From the IMG/VR virus record IMGVR_UViG_3300024326_000001, positions 112,578 through 176,577 of that record: a stretch of 64,000 nucleotides of DNA; one strand, written 5' to 3'. The position numbers and the translations under genes were made by a program. This document shows positions 33,220 through 42,271 of the stretch, piece after piece; within the stretch, counting starts at the first letter, position 1; every line of letters starts with the position of its first letter. The notes under the pieces are model-generated. The model saw nothing but the letters and a program-made list of their open reading frames with translations. It did not search any database and was not told where the DNA came from. The DNA is from a virus.

Positions 33220-35886
33220 ATGGCACTAAGTCCTCAATTATTACAATTCAAGAGTTCAGGCGTTTACAGATTGGAATTTGATAAATCTCAAACTGCTAAT
33301 ATTGACGTTTCTACTCTTAGGCTGGTTGTTGGTCACTCAAGAAAGGGACCTTATAATACACCAGTATTAATCGAAAACGTTGAAGCATTCATTCAAGTAT
33401 ATGGAAACATTGACAAATCGTTAGAGAAAAAAGGAATGTTCTTCCACAGATCAGCTAAAGCTGCTCTTTCAAGAGGACCTATCCTAGCTCTTAACCTTGC
33501 TCAATTTGGAGTAAATGATTTAGCTTCAGCTGCACAAATTTCAACAAACGGATCATATGAATCTGATCCAGTATCGAATAGATATTCAGCGCCGCTTCCA
33601 ACGGATGTAGCATTTGAAGTAGGTGATCCTATTCCAGATACAGGATCTGTTCCAGTTGCAACTGCTATTACAGACGCTGCAGCAGCTACACTTTCAGTAG
33701 ACGGTTTAACTTTAACACTAGCAGGTGTAGATTTAACATCTAGCCTAGCAGGTACTTTCTATTTACTTTCAGATGCAGGTAATGAACCTCATATTGCAGC
33801 AACAGCTGCGTTTGATGGTACAGATACTGTAATTACAGCTTTAGCTGCTATCAATACAGCTCACGGTGGTGGTTCAACAAGTTTTGATATTTATGACAGT
33901 GCAGCGACTATTGCTCCCGATCAGTATACTCTAGCACAAGTTGAAGCTGATACGTTTTATACTTATCCTTCACTAGGTCATCAGACTGGAGACTATACTT
34001 ATTCAAGTTTCTTTGACACTGATAAATTTATGATTCCTTCTGATGAGAAATTATTACAAACATTAGGTGAAGATGCTAACCAAGTTTTAAACTTTGTTAA
34101 TATTAAACAAACACCAATCACAGTTTTCACAAGAAAAGCGCAAGATACGGCTGGATTTGATGTTACTGCAAGAGAATGGTATGGAGAAGGAAATGTTCCA
34201 GCATATTTAAATGACAAAGATTTAATGTCAGATTATATGATTGATGTATTTGTATTCAAAGGTCAATTTGATGCTGCAGCAATGGACACCGATCCAGTTT
34301 ATGGATTTTACTTCGACAGTAAAGGTTTAAGAAAAGAGCTAATAGAACAATTTGCAAATTTAAGACAAGTTGAAATGATAGGTTCTTATTCTGGTTCAAT
34401 GCTTCCAGGTTTTAAAGACTTAGAAGGAAGAAACGTATATATCGAAACAATGATTAACGCTGAAGCAAGAAGAACAGGTTTATTCTGTGCAATTGCTGAA
34501 GATTTAGTAACTGATGAATCTGGAGATACTCCAATTGATTTAGTTGGTCACACATTTGACGAAGACGGATCAGATCAAGTAGTATTATCTTACGATGTTG
34601 AAATGAGATCAATAGCATTACCTAACGCTGATGTATATGCCGCGGAAGGAGAAGATGCAAAATTTACTTTTAACGATCCTAATCATCCAAAGCCAGAAAT
34701 TACAAAAGGAAACTATATTAGAGTAGGTGAAAGATTAGCTTTAGTTAAACAAGTATCAGTTGAAAAAACAGATTTAGTAACTATATGGACTGTTAAATTA
34801 TCAGAAGCAGCTCCTTTAGTAGCTCCTTCAGTTTATGTTGAATCTTTAGAAGATGCAGCTGAGTCATATACTCCATTTGTATTAAATGGTGCTCAAATTG
34901 AAGCAGAAACTATTTTCTCATGTTTAGAAGCTATTAAAGTAGGAACAGGATTAGCAACTGGTTTAGTAGATAAAGATGCAATCGAATTTAGATATATTGT
35001 TGATACATTTGGTTCTTTTGATAATCAATTAAGAGATAAAATCCAATTATCTCAATTAGCAAAAGAAAGACAAAATGCATCAGCTATATTAAATGCACCA
35101 ATGGTAAAAGATTTTAAAGCATCTACGGATCCTTCATTTATCAATGCATTTAGCCAGTCATTCCAAACTTCATACATTCCAGAAGGAGGTAACTTAGATT
35201 TAAATCCAACATCCTTATACACATTACCAAGTATCGCAGATGGTGCAAATTACGCATTCTACTACGGTCCTGGTCTTATTGTAAGAGAAAATGGAAAAGA
35301 CATCATGGTTCCACCAGCTGCGTATGTATCTAATAACTATATTGATAAATACACAGATGCTTTACCATGGTCAATTGTTGCTGGTCCTAGAAGAGGAGTT
35401 GTTGCTGGCCCTAATGTTGTAGGTGCTGAATACTCTTTTGACAAAGCAGACAGAGACATTTTAGAGCCATTTGGTTATAATCCAATTGTATTCCAAAGAG
35501 GAGTTGGTTTAACTATCTTAGGAAATAAAACTGCACAGCAGTCTATTAAATCATCACTATCTTCAGCTCACGTTAGAGAAGTGTTAATTTACATTCAAGA
35601 TGCAATGGCAGATATCCTTAAAGATTACGTATTCGAATTTAACAATGCACAAACTAGATTAGAAATCAAAACTCTAGCAGATTCATTAATGGAATCAGTT
35701 AGACAAGATGGTGGTGTATACGATTTCAAAAACGTAATGGATCAATCAAATAACACAGGTGAGGTAATTGACAACAACATAGGTATCATAGATACATTTG
35801 TTGAGCCAGTTAAAGGTTTAGAAATAGTTGTGCATAGAACAACAATTTTAAATACTGGTGAAATTTCAACCGGAAACTTTAGTTAA
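33220..35886 (+). CDS. 18: Contractile tail sheath protein, T4 gp18-like
   Basis: 888 residues (T4 659). N-terminal SPQLLQFKSSGVYRLEFDKS and a C-terminal region with GYNPIVFQRGVGLTILGNKT, then a helical arm VREVLIYIQDAMADILKDYV are typical of sheath proteins. Extra length comes from an insertion at about 110-245, rich in Ala/Thr/Asp with short strands (TLSVDGLTLTLAGVDL), which looks like an Ig-like surface domain. The sheath contracts to drive the tube through the host envelope. Tube gene follows directly. Confidence 0.93.
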   Translation: MALSPQLLQFKSSGVYRLEFDKSQTANIDVSTLRLVVGHSRKGPYNTPVLIENVEAFIQVYGNIDKSLEKKGMFFHRSAKAALSRGPILALNLAQFGVNDLASAAQISTNGSYESDPVSNRYSAPLPTDVAFEVGDPIPDTGSVPVATAITDAAAATLSVDGLTLTLAGVDLTSSLAGTFYLLSDAGNEPHIAATAAFDGTDTVITALAAINTAHGGGSTSFDIYDSAATIAPDQYTLAQVEADTFYTYPSLGHQTGDYTYSSFFDTDKFMIPSDEKLLQTLGEDANQVLNFVNIKQTPITVFTRKAQDTAGFDVTAREWYGEGNVPAYLNDKDLMSDYMIDVFVFKGQFDAAAMDTDPVYGFYFDSKGLRKELIEQFANLRQVEMIGSYSGSMLPGFKDLEGRNVYIETMINAEARRTGLFCAIAEDLVTDESGDTPIDLVGHTFDEDGSDQVVLSYDVEMRSIALPNADVYAAEGEDAKFTFNDPNHPKPEITKGNYIRVGERLALVKQVSVEKTDLVTIWTVKLSEAAPLVAPSVYVESLEDAAESYTPFVLNGAQIEAETIFSCLEAIKVGTGLATGLVDKDAIEFRYIVDTFGSFDNQLRDKIQLSQLAKERQNASAILNAPMVKDFKASTDPSFINAFSQSFQTSYIPEGGNLDLNPTSLYTLPSIADGANYAFYYGPGLIVRENGKDIMVPPAAYVSNNYIDKYTDALPWSIVAGPRRGVVAGPNVVGAEYSFDKADRDILEPFGYNPIVFQRGVGLTILGNKTAQQSIKSSLSSAHVREVLIYIQDAMADILKDYVFEFNNAQTRLEIKTLADSLMESVRQDGGVYDFKNVMDQSNNTGEVIDNNIGIIDTFVEPVKGLEIVVHRTTILNTGEISTGNFS

Positions 35887-35889
35887 GAA

Positions 35890-35898
35890 GATATATAA
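35890..35898 (+). promoter_or_regulatory. Late-promoter-like motif GATATATAA
   Basis: GATATATAA directly after the sheath stop codon, 24 nt before the tube gene. Confidence 0.6.
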
Positions 35899-35922
35899 TA
35901 AAAAATAAAACAATAAAGACTT

Positions 35923-36477
35923 ATGGCTTTACCACACTATTCACAAGATCAAACTAGTAAGGCGGGTAGACAATTCGAACCAGTACAAGGAAACTTATTT
36001 GAGGTAACTATTTTACCTCCAGCTGGCGTTTCTGATGCTCCACTATTACTACAACACGTTAACACTATTGGCGGGTTGGAATTATACAAAGATGCAGGTA
36101 CCGTCGAACAGAAATACAAGTTCTCAAAAAGATCTTATGCTGGTATGCCAGATGATACTTCACTTACAGTGGCTATCAATTTCTCTTTGAACTTAAACGA
36201 CGCTAACCAAGCTTATTTATATAAAACAATGAGACAATGGTATAACTTAGCTTACAATCCACAAACTGGAGAAATGGGCTTAAAGAAAGACTATACTGGA
36301 ACAATAGTAATCGTTCAATTTAACAGAGCTGGAGATATTTTCAGAACTGTAACATTAGAAGATTGCTGGATTTCTTCTGGACTTCCATTCACTAACGACT
36401 TAAGTTATGAATCTCCAGAAGCTGCTGCTTTAGACGTATCATGGAGATGTGATACCTTTAAAGAAGTATTAGCTTAA
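35923..36477 (+). CDS. 19: Tail tube protein, T4 gp19-like
   Basis: 184 residues (T4 163). Features of the gp19/Hcp-like tube fold: NLFEVTILPPAGV near the N-terminus, GLELYKDAGTVEQKYKFSKR, then TLEDCWISSGLPFTNDLSYE, closely resembling the T4 pattern for the tube's inner strands. It follows the sheath gene, as in T4, and is ended by a terminator, consistent with high expression. Confidence 0.93.
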   Translation: MALPHYSQDQTSKAGRQFEPVQGNLFEVTILPPAGVSDAPLLLQHVNTIGGLELYKDAGTVEQKYKFSKRSYAGMPDDTSLTVAINFSLNLNDANQAYLYKTMRQWYNLAYNPQTGEMGLKKDYTGTIVIVQFNRAGDIFRTVTLEDCWISSGLPFTNDLSYESPEAAALDVSWRCDTFKEVLA

Positions 36478-36488
36478 TTTATTAAAAG

Positions 36489-36520
36489 TAGGACGGCTTT
36501 AATTAGTTCGTCCTATTTTT
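36489..36520 (+). terminator. Terminator after the tail tube gene
   Basis: TAGGACG (36489-36495) pairs with CGTCCTA (36509-36515), followed by TTTTT. Confidence 0.85.
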
Positions 36521-36554
36521 ATGAAACTAAAATATAATATAATGATATAATAAT

Positions 36555-36773
36555 ATGTCCAGTAAACTAACGAAGAAATTACAGGTATTACTCTCTGAAG
36601 AAGAAGTGTTTATCATAAACAGGATTATACTAAACGAGGCGATTGAAAATGGAGAGAGACCGGTTTCAGTTTCGGCGTTTATCAGAGACTTAATAAGACA
36701 AGAAATAGATAAAAAAAGCGATCTTCAAAAGAGTTGGGATCGAAATAGAATTAAACAACTCAAATCTAAATAA
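36555..36773 (+). CDS. Small ribbon-helix-helix-like protein
   Basis: 72 residues: MSSKLTKKLQVLLSEEEVFI as a beta strand then helix, a second helix SVSAFIRDLIRQEIDKKS. This matches the Arc/CopG ribbon-helix-helix layout, so it may bind DNA as a dimer and regulate late or tail genes. It has a short A-rich leader and sits six nt before the next gene. Confidence in the gene is fair; the fold is inferred by pattern only. Confidence 0.6.
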   Translation: MSSKLTKKLQVLLSEEEVFIINRIILNEAIENGERPVSVSAFIRDLIRQEIDKKSDLQKSWDRNRIKQLKSK

Positions 36774-36779
36774 TAAAAC

Positions 36780-37751
36780 ATGAGCAAAGACAAAAACAAA
36801 AAAGAAGAAGAAATCAATTTAGACGATCAATACAAAGCTATTGTTGAAGCTAATGAGAACGAATCTTCAGTAGAATCAGAAGAGCCTAAGAATTTAGGTA
36901 AAGTTGATATGTCTAGATTTCAACCAGCTGAAGCAAAGGAAGCTGATTTTCATTTAGGATATCATTCAGTTAAAATAGATTCACTACCGTCAGGTGGAAT
37001 GTTCTATACTCCAGATACTGAAATTTCTATTAGATCTGCAAAGGTTGCAGAGATTAGACATTTCTCTACCATGGACGAAACCAACATTCTAGATGTAGAT
37101 GAAAAATTAAATGCTATAGTAGAGTCATGTCTTAGAATAACTTCTAAGAAAAAAAGACTTTCATATAAGGATATTTTAGAAGAAGATAGATTTTGGTTAA
37201 TTTTAGCAATCAGAGATTTAACTTTCCCTGAGCCTGAAAATGCATTAACTGTTAAGTATCAAGATAAGAGAGGTGTTTCTCACGATGCATCAATTGATAA
37301 GAAATATTTTCAATACTTTTCTATTCCAGAAGAATTAGATAAATATTACGATCAAGATAAAAGAACCTTTATTATTGAGACAAAATCATTTGGTAACATT
37401 GAAATGAGACCTCCTACAATTGGTCTAATGCAAAAGGTTACTAAGTATATTAAAGAAAAGCAAGAAAAGGGATTACAGGCTGATCAGTCTTTAATTCAAT
37501 TAATTCCATATCTATATACAGATTGGAGAGGCTTTGATGATAAATCAATCTTTAATTTTGAAGTAGAATTAAACGGATGGAACAATAGAAAATATGCTTT
37601 AGTATATAAACTCGCTGAAAAAATGAAAGTCGGAATTCAACCTGAGATGTTGGTAACGCATGAGGATGACGAGGTCCTCGTTCCGATTGGGTTTCGTGAC
37701 GGAATCAAATCTATTTTCCTTGTTCAGGATATCGCTGGAGAACTTCTTTAA
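36780..37751 (+). CDS. 26: Baseplate hub or tail assembly protein (gp26-like)
   Basis: 323 residues. After an acidic leader of 60 residues, HSVKIDSLPSGGMFYTPDTE opens the conserved part, as in gp26-type hub proteins (LP.GG.FYP...), followed by VAEIRHFSTMDE and KRLSYKDILEEDRFWLILAI. C-terminal helices end SIFLVQDIAGELL. The stop context CTT-TAA and an overlapping +1 frame just downstream suggest a longer frameshift product, as for tail assembly chaperones that precede tape measure genes. Either role fits its place between tube and tape measure genes. Confidence 0.6.
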   Translation: MSKDKNKKEEEINLDDQYKAIVEANENESSVESEEPKNLGKVDMSRFQPAEAKEADFHLGYHSVKIDSLPSGGMFYTPDTEISIRSAKVAEIRHFSTMDETNILDVDEKLNAIVESCLRITSKKKRLSYKDILEEDRFWLILAIRDLTFPEPENALTVKYQDKRGVSHDASIDKKYFQYFSIPEELDKYYDQDKRTFIIETKSFGNIEMRPPTIGLMQKVTKYIKEKQEKGLQADQSLIQLIPYLYTDWRGFDDKSIFNFEVELNGWNNRKYALVYKLAEKMKVGIQPEMLVTHEDDEVLVPIGFRDGIKSIFLVQDIAGELL

Positions 37752-37968
37752 AACTAAGTTCTACCTTTATAAGCATCTTTCAATACAACCCTCTGAACTT
37801 GAAAACATGGAATATTATGAATTCCATTATATTGTCAAGGAGTTAATTGAAATGATTAAAGCTGAAAACGAAGCGAACAAAGGGCAAAATGATCAAACTA
37901 ACGAGATGATGGGAAGTATGAAAATGCCTTCTTTCAAAATGCCAAGTTTCAACATGCCTAAAATGTAA
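37720..37968 (+). CDS. Overlapping +1-frame tail chaperone segment (gp51-like?)
   Basis: Open in the +1 frame relative to the gp26-like gene. The protein-like part is FFKTKFYLYKHLSIQPSELE followed by NMEYYEFHYIVKEL, then a Met/Pro-rich tail of SFKMPS repeats. No ATG suits its beginning: TTG at 37720 is possible, ATG 37807 would cut off the conserved part, and the far-upstream ATG at 37660 lies deep in the other gene. A +1 shift at CTT-TAA (37746-37751) would join it to the gp26-like protein. The length given assumes TTG. Confidence 0.55.
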   Translation: MFRISLENFFKTKFYLYKHLSIQPSELENMEYYEFHYIVKELIEMIKAENEANKGQNDQTNEMMGSMKMPSFKMPSFNMPKM

Positions 37969-37972
37969 TAGA

Positions 37973-38003
37973 AAAAGGAGGTCCTAGATTGGACCTCCTT
38001 TTA
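37973..38003 (+). terminator. Terminator after the chaperone genes
   Basis: AAAAGGAGGTCC, loop TAGATT, GGACCTCCTTTT: a twelve-pair stem ending in T residues. Confidence 0.85.
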
Positions 38004-38007
38004 TTTA

Positions 38008-38016
38008 GATATATAC
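38008..38016 (+). promoter_or_regulatory. Late-promoter-like motif GATATATAC
   Basis: GATATATAC, 24 nt before the next ATG and directly after a terminator. Confidence 0.6.
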
Positions 38017-38040
38017 TAAAAGAAAATAACATATATTGCG

Positions 38041-38487
38041 ATGAAAAAAGTAAAATCATATAATAATTTCGTAAACGAATCTTTAATTACTGAAATTATA
38101 GATCCTATCACCTTAACATTTGCTATAGCAGGAATAGGTATAGCGTTTGGACCTGAAATCATGAAAGCATATAGATCGAGAAAAATATCTAATGCAGATC
38201 TTAAAGATCTTACGAAGATGTTATCTAAGGCTAAAGCTAAGGCAAAGAAATATGAAAGACAAGGTCTAGATCATGATTCTGCAGAAGCACAGTCTGAAGT
38301 AGATCATATTGAAGCAAGAATAGATGATCTTCGAGGTGAAATGAGTAACCATGATGAAATTATTAAAGATTTTGAAAAGGATAAAAAGACACATAAGGAA
38401 CTAGAACAGGAACTTAAAGATGTTGATCCTGAAGTTTTAAGAAAGGCATTAAGAGATGCAAAGAAAGAAGCTTCTAAATTAAAATAA
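38041..38487 (+). CDS. Predicted internal head protein
   Basis: 148 residues. N-terminus MKKVKSYNNFVNESLITE resembles the T4 capsid-targeting leader and carries V-N-E|S and I-T-E, both candidate prohead protease sites. A short hydrophobic stretch (TLTFAIAGIGIAFGPEI) is followed by long charged helices (KAKAKAKKYERQGLDHDSAE), the same architecture as the gene at 23349. Own late-promoter motif. Probably packaged in the capsid although it lies among tail genes. Confidence 0.6.
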   Translation: MKKVKSYNNFVNESLITEIIDPITLTFAIAGIGIAFGPEIMKAYRSRKISNADLKDLTKMLSKAKAKAKKYERQGLDHDSAEAQSEVDHIEARIDDLRGEMSNHDEIIKDFEKDKKTHKELEQELKDVDPEVLRKALRDAKKEASKLK

Positions 38488-38504
38488 AAGCCCGCAATAC
38501 CTAA

Positions 38505-41500
38505 ATGGCAAACACCAACTCCGAAAAGGCGTTAATGGGATTCGCAATGAGTTCCAACTCGCTTCTGCAGAAAATAGAGGCTATAGAGAATCAAACCAGA
38601 GATACTTTATTTAGAATAGAGAGTATCATGGTTACGAGTTTCTCTGTTACACAGGGTATTGCCGCAAGTCTTACTGAAAACAACAAAATACTTAAAGAAA
38701 TAAAGGAAATCATTTCCAGAAAAAGCGAGGCTGAAAAGGCTCAATTTGGAGGTGGTGGAGGAATAAGTAAACTTCTAGGACTAGGAGGGTTTATCGCACT
38801 TACAGGAATAGGAATGTTCGGTCTAGCGATGGCATTTCAAGAAGCAGGTAAGGTAAGTCCTACGGCTATAGTTTCGGGTGTTGCTTTATTCGCAGCAATG
38901 TTCCCTATTGCAAAAATCCTAGGAGCTATAATGGCAGATCCTAGTAGTGGTGGAGTTTTTGGTCAAATCAAGGTAATGAAAAAACTAGTTTTAACAATGG
39001 GTATGTCTATGTTAATGTTAGTTGCTATGTCATTGGCATTAAACTCAATGGCACCTGTAAGTGGTGATAAATTAGTGGCCGCTCTGGCAATCGGTGCAGT
39101 TATCTATATAATGGGTCAAACTTTCGTTCAATTAATTAAGGCATGGGAATTTTCAGGTATTATGAATTTTATGCTTAATAAGAATAACACCGATGATATT
39201 ATGAGGGCCATGTTCCTTATGACTATTCAAATGGTTGTTTTAGCAGCTGCAATGAATTTAATGCCATCTGTTAAAATGGATGATGCATTTAATTTTGTAA
39301 TAATATCAGCAGCAATGATACCTCTTGCAGTTGCCCTAGTTGCAATGAGATTTGCACTTCCAGCTATTGAAAAGATAAAGGTAGGCACTATTGCTAAAGC
39401 AGGTTTAGCGGTTGCAATGCTAGGATTAGCTCTAGTTCCTGTTGCGATGGCAGCGAGGCTAGTTGGTAAGGTAGGAATATCGGAACAGGAAATTTCTAGA
39501 TTAGTAAGTATTACAATGGCACTTGCACCTTTAATAGCTGTAATAGGAGTTATCACTGCAATTATTAATTTTGCAAAAGAAGGTAGAGTTAATAAATCTG
39601 CAAGTGGAGGTAATTCTCTACTTAAACAAGATAATTCTAGAAAGAGAAATCAGAAAATGAATTTAAAAGGAATTGCAATATTTGGTCTACAAGCCGTTGT
39701 TATTCTCGGAGTATTAGCCCTTACTGCAGTTGCCTTCAAATTTGGAGCGCCAATGATAGCAGCGGGTGCACAAGCCGCTAGGCAAATTGACATGATAGGT
39801 GTAATGAAATTAATGTTTACATTAGGAGGATTATTATTAATAGGAGGTCTTGTAATAGGGATGACAATTAAAATGATGAAGGGTAAGCAAAAATCACAAA
39901 AAACTGGACTTATACCAGGAATGGGATCTAGTTCAGAAAAACCAGGAGCATTATCAAAGCAAGATTTAATAGCATCCATGGTAATATTACCAATTATAGT
40001 ATTATCAATGGCAGCAGCAGTTATGGCATTTAAATTAATGCCATCTATTCCTAAAATAGAAGATGGATTCTTATCGTTTGTATTTATTACAGGTATTGCA
40101 ATATTTATATACGGATTTGCAATGGCAAAGGTGTTTAGCGCATTAGCAGGTAAGTCTAAAGGTCCAGGTGCAGGAATGTTTGGTTTTGGAGGTTCATCTA
40201 AAAGAGGAAAATTAGGTATTAAAGATATATTACTAGCGGCACTTATGGTTCCTATAGTAGCATTAGCTATTGTCGGAGCAGCTTATGTATTTCAAATGAT
40301 GCCAGCTACTTCTGCGGAGATGGCACCTGATTTGATGTGGGCTTTAAAATCATCAATCGCATTAATGATATTTGGTGGAGCGATGATAATAATTGGAAAG
40401 CTTGCTAAGAATATGGATTTTAAAGCAGCAGCTAAAGCAATGTTAGTAGTTGCTCTTGCAGCACTAACTATATTATTGGTTGCATTTGCATTTAGTCTCG
40501 CTGGAGACATATCTTACGGAGAAGCGCCACCACTTCCATGGTCAGTTGGTGTAGGAATAGCTCTATTTATATTAGGTGGTGTAATTTTAGCCCTTGGTGC
40601 AATTGCGACAGTAGTAACTCCTGTAGGGATATTATTAGGTGCTCTTACCGTATTAGTAGGTGCAGCTGTATTGTATGCTGTTGCATGGATATTTACACAA
40701 ATTGGTAAAATTGACGGTCTTAAAGAAGCTGCTCAAACAATAACCGATGTTTTATTTATGCCATTTAATGCAATGGTAGATTTATTTAAAAGATTTAAAG
40801 ATGAGATAGGAATAGAAAACATGGGAGGACTTGCAGCTGGTATAGGCCAAATAGCACTTGCATGGATAGGTCTTTCTATGGCACTTGCTGGTTCTGCAGC
40901 ATCTGGATTATTTTCTAAGCTAGCAGGAGTTGGAGGAGCAATATTAGATGGTATAACATCCTTTCTAGGAGGAGATGTAGAAATGACACCATCTCAATTA
41001 TTAAAATATTTAGTTAGAAATGCTGAAAAATTAGTAGTTACTGGAAATGCAATACAAATGGTATCAAAGGCATACACTAATGTAGCGGGTATGAGTGAGG
41101 CATTTATTGCTGGAATAGCTCCATTTGGAGAATTCGTAAACAGGTTGGGAAGTTATACCGGTACTCTTGCTAGCGAAAATATGAAAGGTCTTTCTAAAGC
41201 TTATGGACAATATGCTAAAGCTAACAATTCCTTAGACGTAACTAAAGTTGAAGCAACTACAAAGATGTTTAACGCACTTGCAGATCTTGCTAAAAATAAT
41301 GGTGAAAATGCAATGAAAGTTCTTGCTGATCAATTATTAAACGCAGTAGCACAATTATCGGATGCTGTTGCAGATCTAGATAGAGCAGTTGCTAAGCAAG
41401 GTAAATCTACTGGCGGATTTGGAGATGCAGTTTCTGGAGCTATTGATAAATTTAAAGAAGTAGTTACTGGAAATACCAAAAAGGTAGAAGCAATGACTCC

Positions 41501-41597
41501 AAAGGCCGGAAGCAATGCAGATATCATAGAAGCGATTCAAGATTTAGAAGATACATTAGTGGCTTCAGGAATCAAGATCAAGCAATCTGCATATTAA
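38505..41597 (+). CDS. Tail tape measure protein
   Basis: 1030 residues, the longest gene here, behind the tube and chaperone genes. N-terminal coiled coil (SLLQKIEAIENQTRDTLFRI) is followed by about a dozen hydrophobic Ala/Gly/Met-rich segments (e.g. ILLGALTVLVGAAVLYAVAW), then an amphipathic C-terminal part. This is typical of tape measure proteins, which set tail length and enter the host envelope. Similarity to T4 gp29 is not visible, and the call is by size, composition and order. Confidence 0.75.
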   Translation: MANTNSEKALMGFAMSSNSLLQKIEAIENQTRDTLFRIESIMVTSFSVTQGIAASLTENNKILKEIKEIISRKSEAEKAQFGGGGGISKLLGLGGFIALTGIGMFGLAMAFQEAGKVSPTAIVSGVALFAAMFPIAKILGAIMADPSSGGVFGQIKVMKKLVLTMGMSMLMLVAMSLALNSMAPVSGDKLVAALAIGAVIYIMGQTFVQLIKAWEFSGIMNFMLNKNNTDDIMRAMFLMTIQMVVLAAAMNLMPSVKMDDAFNFVIISAAMIPLAVALVAMRFALPAIEKIKVGTIAKAGLAVAMLGLALVPVAMAARLVGKVGISEQEISRLVSITMALAPLIAVIGVITAIINFAKEGRVNKSASGGNSLLKQDNSRKRNQKMNLKGIAIFGLQAVVILGVLALTAVAFKFGAPMIAAGAQAARQIDMIGVMKLMFTLGGLLLIGGLVIGMTIKMMKGKQKSQKTGLIPGMGSSSEKPGALSKQDLIASMVILPIIVLSMAAAVMAFKLMPSIPKIEDGFLSFVFITGIAIFIYGFAMAKVFSALAGKSKGPGAGMFGFGGSSKRGKLGIKDILLAALMVPIVALAIVGAAYVFQMMPATSAEMAPDLMWALKSSIALMIFGGAMIIIGKLAKNMDFKAAAKAMLVVALAALTILLVAFAFSLAGDISYGEAPPLPWSVGVGIALFILGGVILALGAIATVVTPVGILLGALTVLVGAAVLYAVAWIFTQIGKIDGLKEAAQTITDVLFMPFNAMVDLFKRFKDEIGIENMGGLAAGIGQIALAWIGLSMALAGSAASGLFSKLAGVGGAILDGITSFLGGDVEMTPSQLLKYLVRNAEKLVVTGNAIQMVSKAYTNVAGMSEAFIAGIAPFGEFVNRLGSYTGTLASENMKGLSKAYGQYAKANNSLDVTKVEATTKMFNALADLAKNNGENAMKVLADQLLNAVAQLSDAVADLDRAVAKQGKSTGGFGDAVSGAIDKFKEVVTGNTKKVEAMTPKAGSNADIIEAIQDLEDTLVASGIKIKQSAY

Positions 41598-41670
41598 CTG
41601 AAACAACCCCCTCTTATTTAGTATAATTAATAGTTCTTTGACAGCTATACTTAAAAATAAACACAAGTAT

Positions 41671-42000
41671 ATGGAAACAACTATTATTACATTCGGTCTG
41701 GGTGTGGTGCTAACTCTAATTATTTTAGGCGCAGTGTCATTGTTCAGGTCAACTAAAAAAATCAGTGAATTAGATTCGTTGATTAATCACATCGAAAGCG
41801 ATATTCAAAGTAGAATAGATTCAGTCGAAAACTATTTAGATAATTGCATAGATGATCTAGATAGAAGATTAGATTCTAGAGTAGATAGAGCAATTTCTCA
41901 ATTTGAGAAAGAAATAGAAGTAATGGATTTAAGATTAGATAAAATTATTGATAGTTTTAATCTTCAAAAATCCAAAGAAAAGGAAAACATTCCTAATTAA
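41671..42000 (+). CDS. Membrane-anchored coiled-coil protein
   Basis: 110 residues from the ATG at 41671 (METTIITFGLG), preferred over an upstream in-frame ATG because the preceding bases are A-rich (TTAAAAATAAACACAAGTAT). A single N-terminal membrane helix (TFGLGVVLTLIILGAVSLF) is followed by a heptad-repeat coiled coil with regularly spaced Arg/Asp (DDLDRRLDSRVDRAI). It could be a spanin-like or inner-membrane factor, though no lipobox is seen. Function unknown. Confidence 0.7.
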   Translation: METTIITFGLGVVLTLIILGAVSLFRSTKKISELDSLINHIESDIQSRIDSVENYLDNCIDDLDRRLDSRVDRAISQFEKEIEVMDLRLDKIIDSFNLQKSKEKENIPN

Positions 42001-42040
42001 TTTAAATAAATAAACATTAACCCATAGTTGTTGAAGAATA

Positions 42041-42125
42041 GGAGAAGTGGCAGAGTGGTCGAATGCACTGGTCTTGAAAACCAGCGAACTTCACGGTTCC
42101 AGGGGTTCGAATCCCTTCTTCTCCG
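42041..42125 (+). tRNA. tRNA-Ser (anticodon TGA)
   Basis: Acceptor GGAGAAG/CTTCTCC, D arm, anticodon stem CTGGT/ACCAG with loop CTTGAAA, long class II variable arm, T loop TTCGAAT. CCA is not encoded. Confidence 0.95.
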
Positions 42126-42130
42126 CAATT

Positions 42131-42207
42131 GGTCTGGTAGTTCAGTTGGTTAGAATACATGCCTGTCACGCATGGGGTCGCGAGTTCGAGTCTCGTCCAG
42201 ACCGCCA
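42131..42207 (+). tRNA. tRNA-Asp (anticodon GTC), CCA encoded
   Basis: Acceptor GGTCTGG/CCAGACC, anticodon stem CATGC/GCATG with loop CTGTCAC, T loop TTCGAGT, discriminator G then CCA. It lies five nt after tRNA-Ser, so both come from one transcript. Confidence 0.95.
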
Positions 42208-42271
42208 CTTAGAGAAGCACATGAAACATTGTGCTTTTTGGGGGTATAACTAATATAGAAAACAATTTAAA

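Noticed and set aside
36615-36650. LNEA motif in the small ribbon-helix-helix-like protein as a prohead protease site
   Set aside because: It lies within a predicted core helix of a non-head protein; shows that the tetrapeptide alone also occurs by chance.
39227-40510. Several minus-strand frames opposite the tape measure gene
   Set aside because: They mirror Ala/Met/Ile-rich codons of a confirmed gene and show no independent features.
42017-42253. Open frames on both strands across the two tRNAs (68 and 63 residues)
   Set aside because: They translate the tRNA-Ser/tRNA-Asp sequences themselves, a well-known artefact.
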